From contig CM044955.1 in assembly GCA_024516035.1 (NCBI GenBank), forward strand, positions 50,631,074-50,695,073: a stretch of 64,000 nucleotides of DNA, written 5' to 3'. The notes under the pieces are model-generated. The model searched no databases. It was given only the letters and a program-made list of their open reading frames with translations, and was not told the origin of the DNA. The translations under genes were made by a program, and so were the position numbers. The first letter of the stretch is position 1; every line of letters begins with the position of its first letter. Below are positions 10,806 to 21,359 of this stretch, one piece after another. The stretch is from Bactericera cockerelli (lineage: Eukaryota; Arthropoda; Insecta; Hemiptera; Triozidae).

Positions 10806-11730
10806 AGTACCCAACTTAAAACAGAACGTGTTCTTTAAATAATTAACAATAATACACAGAGGATCAGAGATGATCAGACTCCCAGGTATTCCTCCTTATC
10901 ACTCTACTTCAACCTGCCCTCTTCTCTCTTTCCCCCTCTTATCCTGCTTTATTTGCACCCACATTAGCCTCACCCAGCCTCTGTTGCCACTCTTTCTTAC
11001 TTCTCACCCACGCAACATCTCTCCTCCACACGCTCAAACAATCGAATACCACTTCAAAATATTTTCTTACCTAATATCTATATTTCGCTTTTTTCTCATG
11101 TTTCTAGATTAACCCACACCTCCATCGCAACACCTTCAGATATGCAACCTCTATTTCTACTCACCTGCAAAATTCTTGACCCCCATTTGGAAATAAAACC
11201 TTCATCCCCATTTCATTTCTCAACCATGAAAAATCTTCCCACACAGTTGAATACGAAGTACGTCACTTAACAAAAGAAAATTCTAAAAATAAATCTATTA
11301 AAAAAAAAGCAGGAAAACCAAGAGTATGGAACGACAATTGAATAAAAAGAGAAATAAGTCAATTAGGTTATTTGCAGATTAGTTTTCTTTTGTTTCTAAT
11401 ATAAAAGGTCGGGGCATCTCGAGATGTTATAAAACAAAAAGAAAATCCAGATGTTCTAACAAATAAAATAGTTGAAAGTTCTCTAGGATTTAGTTACACT
11501 ATTATTACATAAACCTTAAACTGAAACCTTCCCACTTTGCTAAGGTTTTTCGTCTTGAATAATTTTAATTGTGAAACTCAAACCTGTGAGCCTTCAGTTG
11601 AGGCTTCGCATTTTGCTAAGGAAAGTAAAGAACTTTAGTGCGAAATTTAAGATTCTCGGATGTATCGGCCCACTACCTCCCACAGTAATTCAGTGTGCTT
11701 ATCAGTCAATGAGAGTTGATTTTGAACTTC

Positions 11731-11944
11731 TTTTTTTTAATTTGAGTTAAACGTCGCTTTCAACTGAATGGTCATATCACGACGTGGGGTTACTCTCCAT
11801 TCACAGAAAACTCACAAACCTGCTACCCACATTAACCTCACCCAGTCTGGGTTGGACCGGAATGCCAGCATCACGAATACTTCACCTCGCTGAACGTTGC
11901 TTAACTTCAGTGATCCTACGAGAACCGGTGCATTCAACTGGCTT
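11731..11944 (-). mobile_element. 5S-rRNA-derived SINE
   Basis: The minus strand reads GCCAGTTGAATGCACCGGTT and GAAGTTAAGCAACG, then the tail (CTGGGTGAGGTTAATGTGGG, CGTCGTGATATGACC, AGCGACGTTTAACTC) and an A-rich end. The tail matches the complete copy at 35501-35780. Confidence 0.85.
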
Positions 11945-12860
11945 TTGAGCTTTTAATTTTCTATTTTTCGATAGAATTTTTTCTTACTAAACTTATAAAC
12001 CTATCTAGATGCCTCATAAAATTGTAAGCACATAGATTCATCATTTCTAGCTTCTTTATTTTGCCAATCACACATAGAAAATTTAATGAAATTGGAGCAA
12101 TTTTTTTTTACAAAAACGAACACAATACTTCCGATTTCTACTATTGGAAATTTCTCGGAATTAAAATCTGAAATTGGTAAACCTTTCATACAAAAATCTT
12201 TCTTTTCGTCATTGAGAGACAAGTCCAGTGCGTTAGTTTATCGCCTGGCCTTTGTAAAGAGCATGTGTACAAAATCCTTTGAAACTTTCAATCCGATCAG
12301 CGTCAATACAAGCCCCTGAACTTTAGACGACAAGTAGAACCCATGAAAAGATTTCGTCTCTAAGCCTTCACGAGTAATCGACATGCTAAGAAACCCCTTC
12401 CCCCCGGCTATGTTTGACTTTCTTCCTGTACATTGCGCCTTTACTGAGGGAAGGGAGAGTGTTCATGTCGAGTAGAAGTATTAAAGAAGTGAATTCTAGA
12501 CCCGTAGAACGAAAATGTCTTTCGTATAGAAAAATATCAATAGATTTTCATTTTTCTGTTTCCACCAAACCTGATTATGACTCCATTTGTCGATTTCTAG
12601 ATTTTCAAGTTAAAATTGTACATAAAAATCTGAATCCGACTTTGCACTGCCTATTTCATTTCACAAGGAAAAGTAGATGAAATCCGGTGAATATCTACAG
12701 ATCTTTTACAGAAAAAGAGATATTTTATAACTTTCCAGGGCAAATACATTTTTTACTATCTACTGATAATCCTATTGTAAAGAAAGTTTTATTTTACATT
12801 TACTTTTTACTGCTAATAATAAAAAAAATATTTCTACATTCTACTTGCATTTACTTCCCT

Positions 12861-12982
12861 TATTAAACAGATTTAATCAAGTTTTATTTACAAAATATAC
12901 TTAATATATACAATTTACAAGAAACAAAGTTGAAATTATTAAACAAAACTTGATCAAGGGCGGTGCTAATGCCTACGGCATT
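12861..12982 (-). repeat. Short interspersed repeat, family F
   Basis: Second copy of the family described at 2465-2598. The hairpin reads AATGCCGTAGGCATT on the minus strand, a compensated palindrome compared with the first copy. Confidence 0.6.
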
Positions 12983-13639
12983 TTCTTCCCTTGCTCATCT
13001 ACTGTTTGCATTGACTTTTTATGCATTCACTTTCTATCTTTCATTAAATCTCTACTATTTTTTTTAAATTAAATTTCTATTTTCATTAGATCTTTTGTTG
13101 TTGCACTTTTTCCTCTCTCTCTTTCATCTTTTTCTTCCGTCTCAATAATCACAATTCTGTATGTACCTGCCTAGACCTAGGTATATACCTATAGAACTGT
13201 CTGCCAAAGTATACTGGATGTTCAACAAAAAACTGAAACTTCAGAAATTGTAAAATTATTTCATAAAAAAAGAAAAGATTTTTTTTTTCTTTTGACCTTT
13301 TTCATCTCTAGAGTTTATGGCTTGTTCTTGATTTTCCTAACATCCTGAATTCCTGACCTACTATCATTCCTTTAGCTTCACATACCTACCTACTTTTCGT
13401 TCATAAAAGTGGGTGGGTTTGTCGATCCCACTTAAAAGAGAACACGATCCTTGAGACAGTTATAAGAAGTACACAGAGGCGTGACCATGCCCATTTGATT
13501 TTCTTCTTCTTACAAGAGAGTTATTAACAACTATGACACTCAGTAAGGCCATGCAATAACATTTTAAAGATACTTACGATGCTAAGTACGGGAAAACGTC
13601 TAGTATAATCTATATATATAAAATCCATTTACATTCATT

Positions 13640-14350
13640 CATAATCAACGCAGAGCCTAAACGGCTGGGCCGATTGACTTGAAATTTGGCAGGAAGCTTC
13701 TCCTTATGATGTAGGGGCGTACTAAGAACGGATTTTTTGAAGGAAACAGGGGTTCTCAACTTATGGCCAAAAATTAACATTTATTGATAATCAACGCAGA
13801 GCCTAAACGGCTGGGCCGATTGACTTGAAAATTTGCAGGAAGCTTCTCCTTATGATGGAGGGGCGTACTAAGAAAGGATTTTTTTTTAAGGAAACAGGGG
13901 TTCTCAACTTATGGCCAAAAATTAACATTTATTGATAATCAACGCAGAGCCTTAACGGCTGGGTCGATTGACTTGAAAATTTGCAGGAAGCTTTTCCTTA
14001 TGATGTAGGGGCGTATTAAGAACGGATTCTTTGAAGGAAACAGGGGTTCTCAACTTATGGCCGAAATTAGTCATTTTTAGCGTGTTGTCAGATTCTCAAA
14101 AAGGGTTGAGCTGAATGACTTGAAATTTGGCAGACAACTTCTTTCAGTGATGAAAAAGCTTACTATGAAAGGATTTTTCGAAGATAACAGGGGTCCTCAA
14201 CTTATGGACAAAGGTAGACATTTTTAGCGTCTTGCAAGATTCTCAAAATGGTTGAGCCGAATGACTTGAAATTTGGCAGACAGCTTTTTTTTGTGATGTA
14301 GGGGAATAATAAGAAACAAATTTTAAAAGAAAATAGGGTTTCTCAACTTA
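13640..14350. repeat. Tandem repeats (~145 bp) at the 5' end of the Helitron
   Basis: Units begin around 13640, 13783, 13931, 14068 and 14217 and share ACTTGAAATTTGGCAG, a GATGTAGGGG-type block and AACAGGGGTTCTCAACTTATG. The first three are nearly identical; later units diverge. A further unit lies at about 14915-15105, directly before the helicase. Confidence 0.9.
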
Positions 14351-15106
14351 TGGTCAAAATTAGATTTCATCAGAGGTTCCCCATAAATGTGTCCGTCGAA
14401 ATTCTTTTTATGATGTAGGGGTGTACTAACAAAATAATCTGTTCTTATAAATGCGAGCTCATGTCACTCATTAATGTAGGTATTACCGTTTCTCCGTACT
14501 GGTAAGCTAAAATTGGATAGGTAACTATAACTAAGTTCCTTCTGATCTATGTATCCAATATAGCGGTATAATCTTTTTCTCATATCATCTATATAATTAT
14601 ATTCGTAAGAAATATGAAAATAAAGTGCCTCAGTATAAACAGTATAAACAGAAACATAAAAGCCTACCTATTTACTTTATTATTACGTCAGTGTACTTAG
14701 CATCAAATAATGTTTAGGCACAATTTGAGAACTTCTGCTTCGAAATTCGTTGAAAAGCATCGAGACAAAGTAGGTATCTATGCACAAGACTAGAGGAGAG
14801 GGGAAAGTTCAAAAACACTTTCTGACATAGGCTCTGTAATACACTGCGTAGCTTTTCATTTTGATTCTCTAGCCAGTTAACACCTTGATACGAGATAAAA
14901 GTCATCTGGACTATGAAAGGATTTTTCAAAGATAACAGGGGTCCTCAACTTATGGACAAAAGTAGACATTTTTAGCGTCTTGCAAGATTCTCAAAACGGT
15001 TGAGCCGAATGACTTGAAATTTGGCAGACAGCTTTTTTGTGATGTAGGGGAATAATAAAAAACAAATTTTAAAAGTAAAATAGGGGTTCTCAACTTATGG
15101 TCAAGC

Positions 15107-17345
15107 TGGATGGCGAATACTATGTTTTTCGATTCATGAAAGATACTCTCCTGTCATACATTTGGCCGTCCACTTTGAAAATGGACAAAGGGTAGTTTTT
15201 ACAACCGAAAATGTCCAACAGAGAATTGACAACCCGCCCAAAACAACATTAATGGCGTTTTTCCAACTATGCAACCAGGATGAATTTGCAAAGACTCTTT
15301 TTTATAATGAAGTGCCAGCATTTTATGTGTGGAAAAACAACATGTTCCAAAGAAGGAAAAAAGGATCAATTGTTCCAGGACATCCGGGTGTAAAAAAAGA
15401 CCACGTTCTTGGTAGAGTTTATACCGTACATCCGAATGACTCAGAATGTTTCTACCTACGATTACTTCTACATAAAGTGCAAGGACCTACTTCATTCAGA
15501 AGCCTCAAAATGGTAGGCGGCATTGAATACCCATGCTGCATGCTTTGCCATGGGTTTGTTACTTGATGATGCGCAAGCAATGTGAACATTATTACCAACA
15601 GAACTTATTTGGCAGAAATTTCATACAACACGTTTCAAATGAGGTCTTTCGTCTCTGAAAAAGTGCCATTACTCAATAGTGAACAGAGATACGTGTATGA
15701 AACTGTACTTCAGAGCGTCACTTCATCTCTTGATTCTGTAGGTAATAATTTGTTCTTCCTAGATGCTCCAGGTGGAACTGGAAAAACATTCTTAATAAAC
15801 CTTTTGTTAGCTACAGTACGCAAAGATGGAAATATTGCCATTGCTGTTGCATCGTCCGGTATTGCCGCCACACTGATAGAAGGAGGCCGCACTGTTCATT
15901 CTGCTTTGAAATTGCCGCTCAATTTAAATTCAGTAGATACACCAAGCTGTATTATTGGAAAGCAAAGTGATATGGTCCTCAGGGATTTCAAGTTGATCGT
16001 ATATGATGAATGTTACAATGACTCATAAAACTGGCTTAGAGACACTGGACCGTACTCTACAAGACATTCGTGGTGTTAAAAATCTTATGGGTGGTAAAAC
16101 TGTGCTACTGTCTAGAGATTTTAGACAAACTTTACCCGTTGTTCCACGTGGAACAAGAGCTGACGAAGTCAAGGCATGTTTAAAATCATCCATTTTGTGG
16201 CCACAGATAACTGTTCTTTCTTGAAAGTTGAATATGCGTGTACACCTTCACGCTGATCAAAATGCAGAAGATTTTTCGAAGCTTTTGCTTCGGATAGGTG
16301 ATGGACAGTTACCTGAACAAAATGAAAAAAATGTAATTCCTACAGAACACTGTCAGTTATTAGTCGATTACAACACCTTCCTAAACACTATCTACCCCAA
16401 TCTAGATGACCCAAGTGTTGTTGTCCATGTTTGGCTGAAGATAAGGGCCATACTAACAACAAAGAATAATAATGCTCTGGAAATTAATAATGACTTATTA
16501 AAAAGAATGCCTTCTGAACTATCAACTTACGAATCCGTAGACACTGTTGTGGAAGAGGAAGAAGCCATCCATTACCCAACCGAATTTCTTAATACACTAA
16601 ATCCTCCTGGCTTGCCACCCCATCGGCTATGCCTTAAGGTTGGAGCACCAATAATATTACTAAGAAATCTGAGACCCCCGAAATAGTGTATCGGCACGCG
16701 GCTTCAAATTACATCCTAAAAAAAAAACATTATCGAGCCAGTTATATTTACAGAGGCTGGTGCAGGTGAAACGGTATATGTACACAGGATTTTTTTGTCG
16801 ACGCGGGGGTTTGAACCCGGGACCTTCCGCATGGCAAGCGAGTGCTTAACCACTGAGCTATTTGTGTGCTCATTTAATCTATTCATTTGCAACTATGCAC
16901 TTAGGTTCTTTTTTTAGTGGAAGGCAGGAAAAAATCTTTCAAAGACACCCAGATCCTGCCTGGGGTATGGGATTTCCACCCACTAAAAACCCACCTTCTC
17001 TAAAAGCTAACCGCACATGGAACCGAAAAATATCATTACTTCAAGTGCGGCGCTGTAGGGCACCTACTGATTTCGTTGTAGTGACCTCCCATCTCTCTCT
17101 TGGGTTCTAATGTGATTTCCGACTACCACTTTAATTTCAAAAGAGTTCAATTCCTCATAAAACTATGTTTTGCCATGACGATAAATAAGGCACAGGGGCA
17201 AACTCTCGAGCTAGCTGGAATTGACCTTAGAACAGATTGCTTTTCCCACGGTCAGCTCTATGTTGCTTTTTCAAGAGTCAAGAGTAAGGTCTGCCAAGTC
17301 CCTCATTGTGTTACAGCCAGATGGTATAACAAAGAACTTGGTTTA
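15107..17345 (+). pseudogene. Helitron helicase (Pif1-like), pseudogene
   Basis: Frames in order: 15162-15566 (upstream Helitron region, AVHFENGQRVVFT), 15582-16028 (Walker A APGGTGKTFL, then DFKLIVYDE), 16003-16224 (RDFRQTLPVVPRG), 16228-16686 (ending GAPIILLRNLRPP) and 17100-17348 (LCFAMTINKAQGQTL...GQLYVAFSRV). The motifs follow Pif1/Helitron helicase order, but the gene is broken by frameshifts near 15570, 16020 and 16225, a stop at 16684 and the nested SINE-like insert. No function expected. Confidence 0.93.
16793..17113 (-). mobile_element. SINE-like insertion with tRNA-Gly-like module, nested in the Helitron
   Basis: Flanked by GATTT at 16788-16792 and 17114-17118. Removing the insert plus one GATTT rejoins the helicase frame, which confirms the boundaries. 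The minus strand ends with a tRNA-Gly(GCC)-like stretch (AGCTCAGTGGTTAAGC, CTCGCTTGCCATGCGG, CGGGTTCAAACCCC) followed by a short A-run. Unusually, the tRNA-like part lies at the 3' end, behind about 250 bp of unrelated sequence. Confidence 0.8.
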
Positions 17346-17451
17346 TAAAGAAGTGCTTCAATAACCATAAAACTTATGCAGCGGCGGTGGCCATGCCTTA
17401 ACTAAAATGTGGCCATGCCTTGGCCACGCGAAGCGGGCGTAGCCCGCTAGT

Positions 17452-18607
17452 ATTAATATATAGGCCATTAATGCTATTATATTTCCCTGACTTTCACGAC
17501 TTTATACATATACCTAATATGTACTTTTTGTATTTAATGTAAGTCTTCTATGAGAGCTTTGAAATACCGTTTCCTCTCTTTTCCTTTTATAACTGAACGA
17601 GATACAAGGCAAAATTCGCTTACAAAGAACAGCTCGGAAAATGTTGTAGCTACACAAATTTTCATTGAGTTTCTTGAAAATGAACATACAAAAAAAAAAC
17701 TTTACTCAAATAATTTCGCAAAGTAGGAATTTGCAGAAATATTTGCACTGCTAAGCTAGTAAGCTGGATGCAGAATGGATACGTTTTGCAATCTCTTATT
17801 TCCGGAGAAGGTTCTTACCTGATACAAGTTTCTTATGTTACCATGTTACCAAATAGTATTGCTACAAGAAACATCACCTAAAATGGCAGCTGTTTACTAA
17901 TGTTAATAAGAGTGTGTTATAAAAATAAATCAGGTTTACTTTCATGTTTGTAATCAACGATGTAAAAATTAAAAACAAAACCAACGTCAATGATGAAAAT
18001 AAAATTGTCGAAAAAAAAAGTTCGTTCGCTTAAAACTTTTCAGACCACAAAATTGAAAACTCACACAGTCGAAGTTTTACCAAAATAATCCAAAGTAGGT
18101 GGGTGTGGAAAATGTAATGAGCAACAACTAAGAATTACGTCATCAAAGAATTGGTGGTATAATTAAACAGGAATCGCAAAAGATTAGCTAAAAAACAAAG
18201 GAAGGGAAAAACACCACTCATCTTCGCTAGATGATTGATGGGGAGCTTAAAATGGAAGAAAATTTCGAAAAAAAGGCAAAAATAGAAAGTAAACAAAGGA
18301 AAGTAGAAAATATTGGAAAAAAGTTTTAAAAAATTGAAAGTAAAAAAAAAGGAAAACTTTAACGCAATACAAAAGTAATGATGGAAAAGTAAATAACCTT
18401 GACTGAAGTATATATTAGTAGGCGCGCTCAAGGTGCAGGCATGTGTTTAATTAATATTAGTGAAAAGAACATTATGGCCACTTGCTTCGTCCTAAGTTAA
18501 TGCGCCGTTATGTAATGTTGAACAAATCTGATGATTAGCCTGCTAATGGAGTTCTAAATAAATATTGTTTACTTTTATGTGAATCGGTTGCAGCTTGCAG
18601 CATGATC
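17452..18607. other. AT-rich intronic sequence
   Basis: No gene, RNA or defined transposon seen; only A-rich low-complexity stretches near 18280-18360. Confidence 0.6.
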
Positions 18608-18729
18608 ATTATTATTTAAAAAAAGAAATTAATCAAGTTTCATTTACAATCACATATACATTTACAAAAACAAAGTTGAAATTATTAAACAAAACTTGAT
18701 CAAGGCGGGTTCTAGTGCCTATGGAATTG
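18608..18729 (-). repeat. Short interspersed repeat, family F
   Basis: Third copy, very close to that at 12861-12982 (shared AACTTTGTTT and TTTAATAATTTC core on the minus strand). Confidence 0.6.
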
Positions 18730-21105
18730 GACATTATTTTCGTTGACCAATGCCGAAAAAAAAATCTCATCAGAATTTAAGAAACAGTGGATCAGCTAAA
18801 TGTCCAATTAGCAACTATGGAATCCAAATTTAGCGACAGAATGAAGTTTAAATCTCTCTTTATGTAATGTTAAACGGATCATTAGCTCGGACTTTGCAAC
18901 TGGCGGTTAGTTTCTTAAAATAGATATTAGTATAAAGAAATATCGAAATTTGGGTGTTAATAAAAGTAGATACACAAAAGATGAAAGAACAATGGCCAGG
19001 GTTATAATAGCATATCTCGAGAAAACATATACATAACATGAGATTATTAGATTGATAAACCTAAATAAATTGAAGACTTCTTTGCACTAAGGAACAGAAT
19101 AGCTAGTTCGAGTATCAACAAACGCCCCTTTCTGTCTTAAGCTAGCAGTCAATTAATTGCTTATCAAACTCAGACTTATTGAAAAATCTTTGGGGGGAAA
19201 AGAGAATGTTTTCCCTCTGCAGATGTACATAAATATGGCCAGTGCCCTATTTCATCAATGGTGGTTGAGCTTTACTTATCTTTTGAACAGTTCCTGTGCA
19301 GTGAAAAGAAGTCCTAGAATAGATGTAGATATTGTATGTAGATAATACATCTCAACTTCTGGTCGAATAGAACCAAAAGCTTTTTTATTTAGAATTTAAT
19401 AACTTTCTCTTCTTTTATAAGTAAGGTTAGGTTATAGACTTTCATGTGCACTCAGAAATCTGACAAATGGAAAAGATAAAATATTTTCTTTTTTTTTAGA
19501 CGCGAAATAGGAGTTTCGCTAAAAGAATGAAGGCTCCTTTGTGATTGATTGAGACATTGAATTGATGAAACATCATTCAAACTATTGTCACAGCTTTAAA
19601 ATAGAGAAATAATTCTGTTTTACATTACTTATTTATATTTTAAGTTAATTTCTAATACAACATTAAAAAAATCCATTGTAGTGAAGGAACCATGAATCTT
19701 GTCTTGTCCGGGCAGTTTTCATGAGGCCTATCTGGGATAAGATCTAATATATTTTCTGTCAAATCTTGTTTCTCCTATTCGTATATCACAAACAAATATT
19801 AATTTATATAATATAAGAAAAGAAAAAGTTATCTCTGAATTCTCCAACGTACAGGAGGAAAAATAGAGTTTCTTACAAGAAGATATAAGGGGCACGTCAT
19901 GTAAACTTTTAAACCCGGGTATTACAATCATAGCCGGGACATGGTGTGCTTTGTCATTGTAACTTTCTTTTCCTACTTGCAATTTTCTTTTCCTCGCTAG
20001 ATGAGGTTGGTTGGTGGAGGTAAAAGTCTGTATGAGTACAATGACATTAGAACGTAGAAAAATATTCCTCAGCAATATTGCTTTGGAAATAGAAAATAAC
20101 CAAAGCAACATTTGTTTTATTTTCTCCTGAATTTAGGAATACAGTACCTAATTTATAAAATATTCTTAATTCTTAGTTTATTAAATAATTGGAACATTAA
20201 TAATTCATGAATATTAAATTTCTTCATCTAGAAAAAATGCTTCAGAATGAAAATCATCCTTTTTGGAAACCAATTTGAACAACTCATATATTTTTACAAA
20301 TAATGGGTTTCATTTGACGGATAATAGATTTTATGAAATCTCTATGTACAAAGCAAAGGACAGGACACCCAAAACAGAACTGTACAATACAAAGCTTCCT
20401 GTACACTTGAGAGAGCGAGGAAGTAATAATAGTGACATGCTCAAGGTATTTCTCGCTCAGTTTTCTTCCGAAACCAACACACACCAATCAATGAAGCAAA
20501 AACATGGTGTCAACCTTATAATGAGAGATAAGATGCGGGAAACTCGTCTACGCCTTCATGTTGGTGATCTGCAGGTCGTCTCAAAAGTCAAATAAAATCA
20601 CGTGTCCGTGTCTAAAGTTATGAGAGGTAACAAAAAGATAAATATATCTTCCCTATTTCTAGTTTATATGATTCTCATTTTAGCTGTCTATGACTCAAAA
20701 ACTTCTGGAAAATTTCTACAGGAAGTTTCACTAAAAGAAAAATAATAAATTATAGATTATAAAATCGTTGAGATTCATTGAACCAAGCTGCAAAAAAAAT
20801 GAAAATGTAAGGGTTACCAGCTTGTTATCTCTCATTTTGCGATGAACCCATAATTTCACCGAGCCATACACTCTACACAGCGAAGGCCTATCTCCTCGGG
20901 TGACAGTGTCATCATGCTCTATAGTTCTATAGGACGTGTGTGTCATGCATGTGTGATATGCTTCGTGGACAGTGTACTATTTATTTGGACGATTAACCAG
21001 CTACATGTTTGAGAATTAGCTAAACTGTACAAGTCATTATGTGAAAAAACTGAGACATTCTAGGACGACACAATTTGCAAATTAATCTAACTTATTAGTG
21101 TTTGG
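18730..21105. other. AT-rich intronic sequence
   Basis: Small open frames (for example 19728-20111 minus, 20263-20595 plus) have no recognisable domain or codon bias. I see nothing supportable here. Confidence 0.55.
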
Positions 21106-21109
21106 AAGC

Positions 21110-21280
21110 GATTATAGTATTCATTAACGCGCTAGTCTGGTAATCCAGGTAGCGTGAATTTTTTCCTCATTCATTTGAGTTTGTGACCACATAATGATAG
21201 GACTCTCAGGGTTAGGTGATAGAAAATGCTTTGAGCATTAACCTCGCCTGGTGGTTACCTTCCACTAAAGAGTGTTTTTT
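21110..21280 (+). mobile_element. SINE family C, lying at the 3' end of the Kelch gene
   Basis: Contains TTAACGCGCTAGTCTGGTAA, TCCAGGTAGCGTGAA, TTTGTGACCACATAATGA, CTCAGGGTTAGGTG and CTGGTGGTTACCTTCCACT. It starts 80 bp past the Kelch stop codon, so it may fall in that gene's 3' UTR in antisense. Confidence 0.8.
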
Positions 21281-21359
21281 AATTATTATTCATTGCGTTT
21301 GAAATGAACTGCAAAAATAGGTTTAAACACCATTAAATTATTTGTTTAATAAATATTCA

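Larger units (their letters stand above)
13609..17450 (+). mobile_element. Helitron, ends intact, coding region decayed
   Basis: The 5' end is TCTATATATATAAAA at 13609, preceded by A. The 3' end is the GC hairpin GCGGGCGTAGCCCGC plus CTAG at 17450, followed by T at 17451. Insertion between A and T with TC...CTAG ends is diagnostic of Helitrons, which move by rolling-circle replication. The left third is a tandem array (13640-14350, remnant near 14960), the right part is a broken Pif1-type helicase. No Rep/HUH domain was found, so the copy cannot be autonomous. A SINE-like element is nested at 16793-17113. It sits in the cyclase intron, antisense to it. Confidence 0.95.

Noticed and set aside
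16795..16865. A functional tRNA-Gly gene
   Set aside because: Acceptor stem does not pair and it is bounded as part of a 321-bp insertion.
15162..17348. A functional host Pif1 helicase gene
   Set aside because: Broken by frameshifts and an insertion, and enclosed by Helitron termini.
20263..20595. 110-aa plus-strand frame
   Set aside because: AT-rich, no domain, no homology I recognise.
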